Shown here: positions 27,040 through 37,918 of the stretch, piece by piece
How positions within the stretch are numbered: position 1 is the first letter of the stretch
How the letters are laid out: every line of letters begins with the position of its first letter
Assembly: GCF_003605125.1 (NCBI RefSeq)
Contig: NZ_QPQT01000014.1
Coordinates: 59,623-123,622, forward strand
DNA: 64,000 nucleotides
Direction: 5' to 3'
Source of the DNA: Shewanella algidipiscicola
GTDB lineage: Bacteria; Pseudomonadota; Gammaproteobacteria; Enterobacterales; Shewanellaceae
Translations under genes and position numbers: made by a program
Notes under the pieces: model-generated
The model's input: the letters and a program-made list of their open reading frames with translations, nothing else
Databases searched by the model: none
Told to the model about the DNA's origin: nothing

Positions 27040-28872
27040 GTGTTAAAAAGACTGAATACAACTAAATTTATCTTTATCGCGGTTTTATCAACGGTGTTAT
27101 TTGGTTGTGCCACTTCGACACCTCCAGTTAAGGAGACCCAAAGCCAGGTATCCTTGAGCAGCGCGCCACTCAATGCCTCACAGTATTTAGCCGATGCTGC
27201 AAAGGCATCATCAGCAGAACAACGCGATAGACTCATGTTGCAAGCGGCCCACGCCTTTATTAATCAGAGTGATACCACTAATGCGGCGCAAACATTGGCG
27301 TCAATCAAAGCGAGCTTAGTGCAAAAGCCAGAACTGTTGGCGCAACATAAATATTTAACCGCACGCGTGCTAGAGCTCACCTCGACCTATGATGATGCAC
27401 TCGCCCAGCTCAATTATCCAAGCCAGTGGCGCTTAGCCGAATGGCAAATGGCTAACTATTACCAGCTTAAGGCGCGCCTCTACCAACTGATAAAACAGCC
27501 TATCGAGCAAGCAAGACAATTGAGCCTGCTGAGCCTTTATCTTCCTAAGCCTGACTCATATCGGGTTAATGATGAGATTTGGCGGATTTTACAGCCACTG
27601 CATGAACAAACCTTGTTGTCATTTAGCCAAGATACCAGCACCCCAGTTTTTACGGGTTGGTTACAGCTAGCGTATATTGCTAAGCATTATGCCATAGATC
27701 CGCAAGTGCTCGTGCAGCAATTATCGGCTTGGCAACATGATAATCCACGCCACCCAGCAGCCATGAAGCTGCCGACGGATCTTGAGCAGGCGGTCAACGT
27801 TAAACCTTACAGACCCAAAAATATCGCGGTGCTATTGCCACTTAGCGGCTCGAGAGCCGCAATCGCCAACCCGATTAAGCAAGGTATCGTCTCGAGTTAT
27901 CTGGCAAATCCTGATGATTCGGTCTCGGTGAACTTTTTCGACTCAGCCCAAGGTGCCGATATCGCCTACCAACAAGCGGTAAATGCTGGCGCCGAATTTA
28001 TTATTGGCCCACTACTGCAATCGGAAGTCGCCACCATTATCGAGGCGCAAAATGCGGCGCCACAGAACACACCATTACCACAACTGTTTCTGAATAAGGC
28101 CGACAACATTACCCCTAATGCCGATCAGTTTTTCTTTGCCTTGTCGCCAACCGACGAAGCTATTGATGCCGCGCAAAAGCTGTTTAAAGACGGTATAGAA
28201 AAGCCGCTCCTATTAGCCAGCAATGATAATATCGGCCGCCGCATGGCCGATGCCTTTAACGAAAAGTGGCAAGCCCTGACTGAGGAAACTGCTGAGGTAC
28301 ACTTTTATAATAGCGGCGATGAAATGAAGGTGACGGTACAAAAGTCACTGGGCGTGATTGACAGTAAAGAGCGCATTGCGCGCATTAAAGCCTTACTGGG
28401 TAATCAAATTGAGGCTGACTTTCGCTCTCGTCGCGATATTGATGCTATTTACATGATCTCCAGCAGCCAAGATCTGCCCTTACTCAAGCCCTTCATCGAT
28501 GTTAATTTCAGTGTGTTTGCTCAGCCGGTACCGCTTTATACCACCAGCCGTAGTCGTATTGAAAACAATTCCCGCGCCGCCGCACAGGAGCTCAATAATC
28601 TCACCATTAGTGATATTCCCTGGCTATTAAAAGCCAACGCCGAAACGGCAGAGGTGGCTAAGCTGTGGCCCAACTGGAGCAACAGTCAAAAACGCCTCTA
28701 TATTATGGGTTATGATGCGCTGCAGTTGGTGAGTAAATTAGCCCAGATGCGAGCCTTACCGGGTTATCAATATTCTGGTGGCAGTGGACTGCTTTCGGCC
28801 GCGCCGGATGGTACTATTAACCGTCAGCTGAGTTGGGGACGTTACCAACGCGGAAATCTGCGACCATTATGA
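27040..28872 (+). CDS. lpoA: Penicillin-binding protein activator LpoA
   Basis: Outer-membrane lipoprotein that spans the periplasm and stimulates PBP1A (MrcA, encoded at 44780-47329 in this window). The 610 aa begin with GTG; the lipobox VLFGC acylates C23. The N-terminal half (about 35-255) is TPR-like helical; the C-terminal half (about 260-600) is a periplasmic-binding-protein fold opening with KNIAVLLPLSGSRAAIANPIKQGI. Its stop overlaps the ATG of yraN. Confidence 0.94.
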   Translation: MLKRLNTTKFIFIAVLSTVLFGCATSTPPVKETQSQVSLSSAPLNASQYLADAAKASSAEQRDRLMLQAAHAFINQSDTTNAAQTLASIKASLVQKPELLAQHKYLTARVLELTSTYDDALAQLNYPSQWRLAEWQMANYYQLKARLYQLIKQPIEQARQLSLLSLYLPKPDSYRVNDEIWRILQPLHEQTLLSFSQDTSTPVFTGWLQLAYIAKHYAIDPQVLVQQLSAWQHDNPRHPAAMKLPTDLEQAVNVKPYRPKNIAVLLPLSGSRAAIANPIKQGIVSSYLANPDDSVSVNFFDSAQGADIAYQQAVNAGAEFIIGPLLQSEVATIIEAQNAAPQNTPLPQLFLNKADNITPNADQFFFALSPTDEAIDAAQKLFKDGIEKPLLLASNDNIGRRMADAFNEKWQALTEETAEVHFYNSGDEMKVTVQKSLGVIDSKERIARIKALLGNQIEADFRSRRDIDAIYMISSSQDLPLLKPFIDVNFSVFAQPVPLYTTSRSRIENNSRAAAQELNNLTISDIPWLLKANAETAEVAKLWPNWSNSQKRLYIMGYDALQLVSKLAQMRALPGYQYSGGSGLLSAAPDGTINRQLSWGRYQRGNLRPL

Positions 28873-29213
28873 CGCTGCCAGCCCATTTAAGCCGAGGCCG
28901 CTCAGCAGAAGATGCGGCGTTAGCTTATTTACAGGCTCAAGGGCTGATATTCGTCGAACGCAATGTGCGCTACCCGTTTGGTGAAATAGACCTCATCATG
29001 AATGAGGGTAAAAAATGGATTTTTATTGAGGTAAAATACCGCCAATCCAAGCAGTTTGGCGGTGCAATACACGCGATTAGCCGAGGCCAAATCGAGCGAC
29101 TGCGTCGAGCAGCAAATCATTATATGCAGCGCAATCATATTGATGCACAATGCCGCTTTGATGTCGTCGCCATAGATGCTAATGATATAAATTGGATCAC
29201 CAATGCATTTTAG
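28869..29213 (+). CDS. yraN: YraN/UPF0102 family nuclease-fold protein
   Basis: Small protein of the UPF0102 family with a restriction-endonuclease-like fold; biological role not settled. ATG 28869 (114 aa) overlaps the lpoA stop as ATGA. Visible motifs are GRSAEDAALAYLQAQG, RYPFGEIDLIMNEG (the G-E-I-D-L-I active-site-like strand) and IFIEVKYRQ (E-V-K), consistent with a PD-(D/E)xK core. Synteny with E. coli yraN confirms the call. Confidence 0.92.
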   Translation: MTLPAHLSRGRSAEDAALAYLQAQGLIFVERNVRYPFGEIDLIMNEGKKWIFIEVKYRQSKQFGGAIHAISRGQIERLRRAANHYMQRNHIDAQCRFDVVAIDANDINWITNAF

Positions 29214-29216
29214 TGA

Positions 29217-30442
<1,226 letters not shown>

Positions 30443-30468
30443 TGGGCGCTTGGCATCATGGCCTACTG

Positions 30469-31335
30469 TTAAGATAACGCCAGCTTTCGCTTGGCCAGTG
30501 CCAACTTAATTTGCGGAAAAATCAGCGATGGCAACACAATTAATGCCGCGCCAAACCAGCTGAGCCCATCGAGCCATTCATCAAACCATAACCAGCCAAA
30601 AAAGATAGCAAATAACAAACCACTGTATTCGGCCACCGCAATATCACCCGCCTGCGCGCGGCGATACGCCAATACACAAAACAGCTGATACGCCAGCAAA
30701 AAGCCATTACTTAATATTGCGACCCCTAACATTTGCCAGCTAAAACCAGTAAACCCCGTCAGCGCGGCAATTAAGGCCACCAGCGGTAGGCTGAGTAGGT
30801 TATATAGCATCACGGTGAGGCTTGCCGCTTCGGTGCTGGGCAGTTTACGTAGCGCCAATTGATTGCCTGCAAACATCATGGCAGAAAACAGCACAGCTAA
30901 TCCTGCCAAGTTGAGCTCACTGGGACGTAATATGATCACTATGCCAATAAAGCCCAGCACAGCCACTACCACTTGCGTGCGCGTTAATTGTTCATTAAGA
31001 AACAGCATCCCCATGACAATAATCATTAACGGCGCCGAGTAAAACAGCGATCCCACTGTGGCCAATGGCAACGCTAATAACCCTGCTATCAAGCATAACG
31101 CCCCAACGGCGCCACTATTAGCTCGCAGTGCATGTAACTTCATAAACTGCGATCGCGGTCGGCCGGCATAGCACCATAGCGGCAGCATCATCACTATGGC
31201 CGTCACTTGTCGCAGCAGCAAAAACATCGCCGCGTTACTCTCTTGTGGCAACCACTTAATCGAGACATCGTATAGCGCACTAAATACATTGCCTAGAATC
31301 AGTAGTCCCAGCCCAATCACAATATTTCGCTGCAT
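30469..31335 (-). CDS. EamA/DMT-family transporter
   Basis: Inner-membrane drug/metabolite transporter-type permease with ten predicted helices in two EamA repeats. I use ATG 31335 (288 aa, starting MQRNIVIGLG); in-frame starts up to 31383 add up to 16 residues and cannot be excluded, as no strong ribosome site marks any of them. Motifs include ALPLATVGSLFYSAPLMIIVMGMLFLNEQLT, typical of the first repeat's end, and GDIAVAEYSGLLFAIFFGWLWFDEW in the second. It is divergent from a LysR gene that may regulate it. Substrate unknown. Confidence 0.85.
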   Translation of the reverse strand: MQRNIVIGLGLLILGNVFSALYDVSIKWLPQESNAAMFLLLRQVTAIVMMLPLWCYAGRPRSQFMKLHALRANSGAVGALCLIAGLLALPLATVGSLFYSAPLMIIVMGMLFLNEQLTRTQVVVAVLGFIGIVIILRPSELNLAGLAVLFSAMMFAGNQLALRKLPSTEAASLTVMLYNLLSLPLVALIAALTGFTGFSWQMLGVAILSNGFLLAYQLFCVLAYRRAQAGDIAVAEYSGLLFAIFFGWLWFDEWLDGLSWFGAALIVLPSLIFPQIKLALAKRKLALS

Positions 31336-31467
31336 TGGCAGTATCTCAATTATCTCCCATAACGGCTGCATCATAAGCAGCAAAAAACTAAAGCAGAAGT
31401 GATGATTTCTTTTAATAGATGAATTAAATTCATACCTAGACTAAATGAGATCGCAAGAGACACGACA

Positions 31468-32343
31468 ATGAGGAAAATTCCGCCGCTAAGGGCATTACAG
31501 GTTTTTGAAGCCGCCGCGCGTCAGCAACATTTCTCCCGTGCGGCCGATGAGCTGTGCATAACCCAAAGCGCGGTGTCCCATCAAATTCGGCTGCTTGAAG
31601 AACATTTTTCGCAACCTTTGTTTAAGCGTGAAGGACGCGTTTTAAAACTCACCGACAAAGGACAACTGCTCTACCAAGAAGCAGCACGAATTTTTAATGA
31701 ATTGAGCGTGCTCAATCAACAGATGATTGGTGAGCAGCAACAAGCATTACGGTTAGCGGTATATAGCTCATTTGCAGTGAAATGGTTGATCCCACGCCTA
31801 AGTGAATTTAGGCGGCATCAACCCGAAATTCAGATCCGCCTCGACATGGTCACCGACGATCCTGTGCTGTCCCATAGTGAAGCCGATATGTTTATTACTG
31901 GACAAAAACAACAAAAAGGCTATTGGCAACAATTGCTCCATCGAGAACGCCTTATCCCGGTTTGCAGCCCCGACTTTGTCAATCAAGGCCAGACGCTGGA
32001 TCTACCTTGGTTGATAAAGCAACCTTTACTGACCGTCGATGAGGGGCCACTGGGGCTCGATTGGCAGCGTTGGTTAGCCCATCATCAACTTACCGTCACA
32101 CGCCATACTAAGCAGCACCTTTTTAGCCATGTGTTACTCGCCATTGAAGCGGCGATTGCAGGCCAAGGGGTGGCCTTAGCATCGGATTTTATGGTGGCCG
32201 ACGATATTGCTCGCCACCGCCTCATCGCGCTGCCCTTTCCCAGCATAGATACCGGATTTGAGTTCAACTTTTTATGCAAACAACGTCGCGTCAAAGAACC
32301 CGCCATCGCCAGCTTTATCAATTGGCTCCTGCTGCAGCAGTAA
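31468..32343 (+). CDS. LysR-family transcriptional regulator (GcvA-like)
   Basis: DNA-binding regulator of 291 aa. The N-terminal winged helix (residues 5-62) reads LRALQVFEAAARQQHFSRAADELCITQSAVSHQI, with the GcvA/AmpR-type opening; the effector-binding domain occupies about 88-290. It faces the EamA gene across 132 bp, the common layout of a LysR regulator with its target, so it probably controls that transporter. Confidence 0.9.
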   Translation: MRKIPPLRALQVFEAAARQQHFSRAADELCITQSAVSHQIRLLEEHFSQPLFKREGRVLKLTDKGQLLYQEAARIFNELSVLNQQMIGEQQQALRLAVYSSFAVKWLIPRLSEFRRHQPEIQIRLDMVTDDPVLSHSEADMFITGQKQQKGYWQQLLHRERLIPVCSPDFVNQGQTLDLPWLIKQPLLTVDEGPLGLDWQRWLAHHQLTVTRHTKQHLFSHVLLAIEAAIAGQGVALASDFMVADDIARHRLIALPFPSIDTGFEFNFLCKQRRVKEPAIASFINWLLLQQ

Positions 32344-32366
32344 AGCGTTTGCATTGCCACTAATGA

Positions 32367-32391
32367 AAAAAGCCAGCTTAGCTGGCTTTTT
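32367..32391. terminator. Bidirectional terminator between LysR gene and trpS
   Basis: AAAAAGCCAGC / GCTGGCTTTTT stem with TTA loop between two convergent genes; A and T runs on both sides make it active in either direction. Confidence 0.85.
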
Positions 32392-32413
32392 AACACAGAA
32401 TACTGGCTATCGA

Positions 32414-33415
32414 TTAGACGATAAGGCCAATCTTTTCGTATACTTTTTTCAGCGTAACCTCGGCTCGTGCCTGCGCTTTTTCAGCCCCTTCTTGCATCAC
32501 TTGATTAAGGAAGGTTTGATCGGCTCTAAACTGATGGAAACGCGCTTGTAGTGGCTCTAACATATCCACTACGGCTTCACCCGTGGCCACTTTTAAATGA
32601 CCATACATCTTGCCTTCAAACTCGGCTTCAAGGCTTGCAATCGACTGACCCGTACAGCCCGACATTAAACTCAGCAGATTAGATACACCAGGCTTAGCAT
32701 CGACATCAAAACGCACCACTGGTGGCTCTTCACTGTCGGTCATCGCTTTTTTGACTTTCTTCATAATCGCTTTGGGATCTTCAAGTAAGCCGATAACATT
32801 ATTACGATTATCGTCAGACTTAGACATCTTCTTCAACGGCTCTTGCAGCGACATCACCTTAGCACCCGTTTCTGGAATAAATGGCTCTGGCACCACAAAA
32901 GTATCGCCATAGGCATTATTAAAACGGGTCGCAATATCACGTGTTAACTCTAAGTGCTGTTTCTGATCTTGGCCAACTGGCACTTCGTTGGCTTGATATA
33001 GCAAAATATCGGCCGCCATCAATACTGGGTAATCGAACAAACCTGCGTTGATATTATTGGCATGTTTTTGTGATTTATCTTTAAACTGAGTCATACGATT
33101 TAGCTCACCCATTTGGGTGTAGCAGTTTAGCGCCCAGCTTAATTGCGTATGCTGAGGCACCTGAGACTGTAAAAAGACGGTGCTCTTTTTAGGATCGATA
33201 CCGCAGGCCAAATAGATGGCTAGCGTGTCTAGACAGGCTTCACGTAATTTAATCGGATCTTGTCTAACGGTGATCGCATGGAGATCGACAACGCAATAAA
33301 TACAGTCATGACTGTCTTGCATACCCACCCACTGACGCAGAGCACCCATGTAGTTACCAATACTCAGCTCACCAGATGGTTGAGCACCACTAAACACGAT
33401 AGGTTTTGCAGTCAT
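32414..33415 (-). CDS. trpS: Tryptophan--tRNA ligase
   Basis: Charges tRNA(Trp) with tryptophan. ATG 33415 gives 333 aa, the normal length, with CGGAG about 10 bases upstream. Class I signatures: [19 protein letters not shown] (HIGH-like region) and KKMSKSDDN (KMSKS loop), with the family's [13 protein letters not shown] and [21 protein letters not shown]. Last gene of the rpe-gph-trpS run, as in E. coli. Confidence 0.97.
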   Translation of the reverse strand: MTAKPIVFSGAQPSGELSIGNYMGALRQWVGMQDSHDCIYCVVDLHAITVRQDPIKLREACLDTLAIYLACGIDPKKSTVFLQSQVPQHTQLSWALNCYTQMGELNRMTQFKDKSQKHANNINAGLFDYPVLMAADILLYQANEVPVGQDQKQHLELTRDIATRFNNAYGDTFVVPEPFIPETGAKVMSLQEPLKKMSKSDDNRNNVIGLLEDPKAIMKKVKKAMTDSEEPPVVRFDVDAKPGVSNLLSLMSGCTGQSIASLEAEFEGKMYGHLKVATGEAVVDMLEPLQARFHQFRADQTFLNQVMQEGAEKAQARAEVTLKKVYEKIGLIV

Positions 33416-33419
33416 TCGT

Positions 33420-34118
33420 TTATTGCTCCGTTGATTCAGCACTTGAGTTAATTAATGCTGTTATTTCACTAAATTGTTCACATACGGCACTTGGGCCGCT
33501 GAGCCCGATATCTTCACCGTAGTTATACCCATAGGTCAAGCCGATTGAGGCAATACCCGCCGCTTTGGCCGCCAAAATGTCATTTTTAGAGTCGCCCACC
33601 ATTAAAAGCTGCTCTGGTGTTAACTGCCACTGGGTTAATAGGTGAGTTAACGGCATAGGATCGGGTTTCATTTTGGCTAACGAGTCGCCACCCAGCACTA
33701 GGCTAAAGAACTCGGCAATACCGAAAGCCTCGAGTAATGGCAGGGTAAAACGATAAGGTTTATTCGTCACCACAGCCAAGCGATATCCGGCAGCATGCAA
33801 CTGCTGCAATACCGGCTTAACACCGTCATACAATTTACTGTGTTGCTGTAAATTGGCTTGGTAATGGCGCATAAATAGCGGCATAGCATCGGCTAATTCG
33901 GCCGCATCTATCGCCCTATCATGAGCAAAACTAAGTGCTCGCTCGGCTAACTTTTCGGCACCATTGCCCACCCATGAACGTACCTGTGACTCACTACAGT
34001 TAGGCAGATTTAACTCGGCCAGCATAGCATTTGTGGCGGCGGCAAGATCTGGCACACTGTCGATGAGTGTGCCGTCCAGATCAAAGGCTATCGCCTTAAT
34101 TTGCTTAGCATGGATCAT
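33420..34118 (-). CDS. gph: Phosphoglycolate phosphatase (HAD superfamily)
   Basis: Dephosphorylates 2-phosphoglycolate, a by-product of DNA repair and other metabolism. The 232 aa show HAD motif [11 protein letters not shown] (nucleophile D14, acid D16), motif II VVTNKP, motif [12 protein letters not shown] and motif [18 protein letters not shown]. The start overlaps the rpe stop by 4 bases; trpS begins 4 bases after its stop. Confidence 0.95.
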   Translation of the reverse strand: MIHAKQIKAIAFDLDGTLIDSVPDLAAATNAMLAELNLPNCSESQVRSWVGNGAEKLAERALSFAHDRAIDAAELADAMPLFMRHYQANLQQHSKLYDGVKPVLQQLHAAGYRLAVVTNKPYRFTLPLLEAFGIAEFFSLVLGGDSLAKMKPDPMPLTHLLTQWQLTPEQLLMVGDSKNDILAAKAAGIASIGLTYGYNYGEDIGLSGPSAVCEQFSEITALINSSAESTEQ

Positions 34119-34795
34119 GACTTAGCCTCTGTTGTCGCCAGTTCTGCGCGCATTTCATCAATGACAGCTTTATAATCTGGCTGACTAAAAATTGCCGAGC
34201 CAGCCACAAACATGTCGGCGCCAGCGGCAGCGATTTCGGCAATGTTGTCGACCTTAACGCCGCCATCGACTTCGAGGCGAATATCAAAGCCACTGGCGTC
34301 GATGCGCTCGCGCACTTGACGTAGCTTGTCCAGCGTTGACGGAATAAACGACTGGCCGCCAAATCCAGGGTTAACTGACATCAATAAAATCACATCCAGC
34401 TTATCCATCACATGATCAAGATAATGCAATGGCGTACCTGGGTTAAACACCAGCCCAGCCTTACAACCCGCTTCTTTAATCAACTGTAAACTTCTATCGA
34501 TGTGCTCAGAGGCTTCTGGGTGAAAGGTGATGATCGATGCGCCCGCATCAGCAAAGTCGGGAATGATACGATCCACAGGCTTAACCATTAGGTGCACATC
34601 AATCTCGGCAGTAACACCATAATCACGCAGCGCCTTACACACCATAGGGCCTATGGTGAGATTGGGTACGTAATGATTATCCATCACATCAAAGTGAACG
34701 ACATCGGCACCCGCACTGAGCACGGCATCAACATCTTCCCCAAGGCGGGCAAAATCGGCAGAAAGAATCGAGGGAGCAATTAAAAATGGACGCAT
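34115..34795 (-). CDS. rpe: Ribulose-phosphate 3-epimerase
   Basis: Interconverts ribulose 5-phosphate and xylulose 5-phosphate in the pentose phosphate pathway. The 226 aa TIM barrel shows [34 protein letters not shown] (metal ligands H, D), [27 protein letters not shown] and [11 protein letters not shown]. It begins the rpe-gph-trpS unit and is separated from dam by two small opposite-strand genes. Confidence 0.96.
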   Translation of the reverse strand: MRPFLIAPSILSADFARLGEDVDAVLSAGADVVHFDVMDNHYVPNLTIGPMVCKALRDYGVTAEIDVHLMVKPVDRIIPDFADAGASIITFHPEASEHIDRSLQLIKEAGCKAGLVFNPGTPLHYLDHVMDKLDVILLMSVNPGFGGQSFIPSTLDKLRQVRERIDASGFDIRLEVDGGVKVDNIAEIAAAGADMFVAGSAIFSQPDYKAVIDEMRAELATTEAKS

Positions 34796-34940
34796 GGTAA
34801 ACTCGCTAGTGTGGATAATAAATACGCTATTCTACCTCAATGCCTTACTGCCACTCTAGGGCTTTACTAGCATTAACTGTGCTCAAACTCAGAAATAAGC
34901 GCTTTTATTCAAGCGACTTAATTACCTACGTAAATAGATG

Positions 34941-34968
34941 TTCAAAATATAAACGGCTTTGCTATAAT
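34941..34968 (+). promoter_or_regulatory. Probable sigma-70 promoter of the 115-aa gene
   Basis: TTCAAA (34941-34946) and consensus TATAAT (34963-34968) separated by 16 bases, about 42 bases before the ATG at 35010. Confidence 0.55.
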
Positions 34969-35009
34969 GTTGCAAATTGTGACATTTACGTGTGATACAG
35001 GATGTAGAG

Positions 35010-35357
35010 ATGAAAGATAAGCTAAAACTATTGAATAATATAAAATCAGTAGGTTTACTGGCAGTGGCAACTCTTGCTGTTGGGATGACAGCCGTAAACG
35101 TTAAAGATGATACCCAGACCGCTAACTCATCGGCCTGTGAATGCGATAGCAACGCTGTTTATAACTCGGCATTACCCGCAAGCCACCCGAGTAATCGCTG
35201 TGCGCAACCATCTGATAATGTTAGTTGGATAAATTGGTTAACGGGTAATAGCCGCTCGAGTCAGTTCCATTTTGTCGACCTACTAGAATTACTCCATGGG
35301 CATAAGACCAGTCCGATGGATGACATTAACCCAGCGAGCCAGAAAAATCGCTATTAA
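35010..35357 (+). CDS. Small exported or membrane-anchored protein of unknown function
   Basis: I do not recognise this protein. ATG 35010 gives 115 aa (GTG 34992 is in frame but AGGATG sits better before 35010). It begins with a hydrophobic segment (about 13-30, SVGLLAVATLAVGMTAV), so it is anchored or secreted. The mature part has a CEC pair and a third Cys (before AQPSDN), then WINWLTGNSRSSQFHFVDLLELLHG, which looks like a conserved module. A good promoter precedes it. Its 3' end overlaps the next gene by about 60 bases in another frame. Confidence 0.6.
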   Translation: MKDKLKLLNNIKSVGLLAVATLAVGMTAVNVKDDTQTANSSACECDSNAVYNSALPASHPSNRCAQPSDNVSWINWLTGNSRSSQFHFVDLLELLHGHKTSPMDDINPASQKNRY

Positions 35358-35541
35358 AGGGCACTCCCTCATCCAACTGTTATTTAGCACTTTAGCTGCT
35401 TTTTTTGGCGTGCAAAGCGATCAAAACCGCCATCGTGACTTTCAATCTCACTCGCCAACCCCCTATATTATCATGGGGATAATTTTAGCCATTGGCTTGG
35501 TAATGGGGCTAATCGTTATCGTTAATCTGGTACTGACTTAA
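35296..35541 (+). CDS. DUF2970 small membrane protein
   Basis: Short membrane protein of the DUF2970 family: LLFSTLAAFFGVQSDQNRHRDF then a C-terminal helix PYIIMGIILAIGLVMGLIVIVNLVL. Starting at ATG 35296 gives 81 aa; ATG 35320 (73 aa) is an alternative that reduces the overlap with the upstream gene, and no clear ribosome site decides. Its stop overlaps the convergent dam stop by 4 bases. Function unknown. Confidence 0.75.
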   Translation: MGIRPVRWMTLTQRARKIAIKGHSLIQLLFSTLAAFFGVQSDQNRHRDFQSHSPTPYIIMGIILAIGLVMGLIVIVNLVLT

Positions 35542-36377
35542 TCGTTTTCGCTATGATATCTATCATCATATAGCGCCATCAACTCATCTACTTTTTTACG
35601 GCCACTACCATTTTGGCTAATGTTACGTTGCACCTGAATCGTATCGAAACGGGCGCCGTGATAAAGCTCGCGAGTTAATGGTATATCATGATTGCTGATC
35701 AACACAGGTATACCTCGGTCAATCGCGGTGTGGCGCGCTTTTCGAGCCAGTAATGCCTGATCATCTAAGCTAAAACCTGAGCCCACATAGGTGGTAAAAC
35801 TGGCTGTTGTCGATAGTGGCGCATACGGCGGATCGCAATAGACAACGTCACCACTTTGGGTAAAGCTAAACGCCTCTTCATAACCAATACAGCGAAACTC
35901 AGCTTTCTGAGCTTTGTCAGCAAATGCCATGATCTCATCGTGAGGGAAATAGGGTCTTTTATATGAACCAAAAGGCACATTAAAGCCGCCTTTTTTATTG
36001 TAGCGGCACAGGCCATTAAAGCCGTGACGGTTCATATAAAGAAAGTAGACTGAACGTAAAAACGGATCGCTTACCTGATTAAACTCACTGCGAACTTGGT
36101 AGTAGACTTGTTTGTCATTCTTAGTATCGCTGAACATCGCCTTAGCCGCCCGAATGTACTTTTCAGGAGTGGCTTGCACGATTTTGTACAAGTTAATCAA
36201 GTCATGATTAATATCGCATAACAGGTATTGCTGGTAATCAGTATTGAGGAACACCGAGCCAGCACCAACGAAAGGTTCGACTAATCGATCGCCTTGGGGA
36301 AGGTGTTGCGTGAGAGCATCAACCAGCTTAAATTTTCCACCAGCCCACTTAAGGAAGGCCCTTTGCTTTTTAATCAT
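35538..36377 (-). CDS. dam: DNA adenine methylase (GATC)
   Basis: Methylates adenine in GATC, marking the parental strand for mismatch repair and replication control. The 279 aa show the D12-class AdoMet motif FLKWAGGKFKLVDAL at the N-terminus, LVEPFVGAGSVFLN, and catalytic DPPY in VVYCDPPYAPL. It follows damX by 52 bp, the standard aroKB-damX-dam order. Confidence 0.97.
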   Translation of the reverse strand: MIKKQRAFLKWAGGKFKLVDALTQHLPQGDRLVEPFVGAGSVFLNTDYQQYLLCDINHDLINLYKIVQATPEKYIRAAKAMFSDTKNDKQVYYQVRSEFNQVSDPFLRSVYFLYMNRHGFNGLCRYNKKGGFNVPFGSYKRPYFPHDEIMAFADKAQKAEFRCIGYEEAFSFTQSGDVVYCDPPYAPLSTTASFTTYVGSGFSLDDQALLARKARHTAIDRGIPVLISNHDIPLTRELYHGARFDTIQVQRNISQNGSGRKKVDELMALYDDRYHSEND

Positions 36378-36429
36378 CTAAATCGATTGAATGCGCCATG
36401 AAAACAAGGTGCCGATTGTACTCTGTTTA

Positions 36430-37917
36430 TTATTGAATTTCACGAGTCGGGAGCCGTTGTTGTAACTCATATTGAGATAAATCGCCCCACACCCGCAACC
36501 AAGGTGGTGCTAGCCCTACTTCATTTTGTAAGCGCTGCGCCTCTGCCATTGCCTGCTCGCGGGAGCTGTAACGCCCGTATAGCAAGACCCAGCGCTGTTT
36601 GTAGCGCGCCACTTGAATATTATCTGAGCCATTAAGTTGTTCAACAATTTCATTGAGTGACTTGAGCTTTTTGACGCTAGCCAGTTGTAATGTGTAACCC
36701 GTCTGCGGCATTTGGCGGTTTAATTCACCGTTATTATTCAGAGTAGGCTCAGGTTCAACCTCTTGCTGTGGCGCTGTCGTTATAGCTGTAACATCATCTT
36801 TAAGCGAAAAAATTTCCACCTTATCATTATGCAGCTGCATCTCTGCCCTATCGGTACTGATAGGCTCAAATTGCCCCAATTCACTATAATCGACCTCAGC
36901 CTCCACACCGTCACTTAACGTATTTTCCTCGCTCTGCTCAGCAGCAATTAGATTATCATGTCGCAAGGTGGCTCGCGCTATTGCACGTTCAGCAATATCC
37001 TCAGCATGGGGCGCTTGTAGGCCTAACTGACGCGAATCAAAATAGGGTGCCAGCAACGCCTCACCATAAGTAATATTGGCGCGAGTGGCACGAACAGAAG
37101 CGACAGTCTGTTGCTGAGGTAAGACTAACGGCTCAACATCAGGCAGCATGACAACATATCCAGCAACCAAGACGGCACAAGCAAGCAGAGTCAGTAAAAC
37201 CGACTTAAGCCAGCCTCTTTTAACTGGAGTCTCTGGCTCCCCATCAAGCGCAAGTGACAGTAACGCCACCACCTCACTCGGTAAGCCTTGCTGCTGTTGC
37301 AGTTGGTCTTTAACAATATCTCTGGGAGTAAAAGTGGTTTGCTCACTGCGCTGCAACAAGGTGTAATAAAGCGCCTCGCGTTCGGCATAGCTTAACGGCT
37401 CGATCACCATGGGAAGTAACAGCTGATGCTGACTTTCTGGCAGTTGCGTTAATAACTGGCTTAAAAATACATTGGGGGTGGTGAGTGTTACCGAGAGACT
37501 TTTACCCACCAACTGCATTTGGCTTAACACTATACATTCTGCCCAAATCTCCAACGGGAGATGATGAGCATCATCGAGCACTATATGGCTATTAGCCGGT
37601 AAAGCTTGCGCTAAATCTAGCAGGGTTTCTGGCAGTGGCAACTCATCATCGAAGACGGGTTCTGACAATAGTTGCACTAAGATTTTACGACGAATTTCGG
37701 CGCAGTCAGCGTGCTGCGGGCACGTAACCAAGGCGGAACTGACATCATCGAGAGCATCGACAAGCGCTGTGACTATGGTGGTTTTGCCTGCACCATATTC
37801 ACCTGTTAATACGGTTAACTGCTGACCATATAAGATCACGTGCTGTAAACGATGCAGCAAAGATTCTTGGCTAGGTAATAATATCGAAGCTTGATATGTC
37901 ACAGGATCACCACACAA
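36430..37917 (-). CDS. damX: Cell division protein DamX (AAA ATPase plus SPOR domain)
   Basis: Inner-membrane septal-ring protein. The 495 aa have an N-terminal AAA/ExeA-like ATPase with Walker A GEYGAGKTT (about residue 38) and Walker B HIVLDDAHHLP, a membrane helix near 238-257 (LLTLLACAVLVAGYVVML), a low-complexity periplasmic linker, and a C-terminal SPOR domain (about 420-490, TGYTLQLASVKKLKSLNEIV) that binds denuded peptidoglycan at the septum. E. coli DamX lacks a complete ATP site in places, but here both Walker motifs look intact. Confidence 0.9.
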   Translation of the reverse strand: MCGDPVTYQASILLPSQESLLHRLQHVILYGQQLTVLTGEYGAGKTTIVTALVDALDDVSSALVTCPQHADCAEIRRKILVQLLSEPVFDDELPLPETLLDLAQALPANSHIVLDDAHHLPLEIWAECIVLSQMQLVGKSLSVTLTTPNVFLSQLLTQLPESQHQLLLPMVIEPLSYAEREALYYTLLQRSEQTTFTPRDIVKDQLQQQQGLPSEVVALLSLALDGEPETPVKRGWLKSVLLTLLACAVLVAGYVVMLPDVEPLVLPQQQTVASVRATRANITYGEALLAPYFDSRQLGLQAPHAEDIAERAIARATLRHDNLIAAEQSEENTLSDGVEAEVDYSELGQFEPISTDRAEMQLHNDKVEIFSLKDDVTAITTAPQQEVEPEPTLNNNGELNRQMPQTGYTLQLASVKKLKSLNEIVEQLNGSDNIQVARYKQRWVLLYGRYSSREQAMAEAQRLQNEVGLAPPWLRVWGDLSQYELQQRLPTREIQ

Positions 37918-37918
37918 G

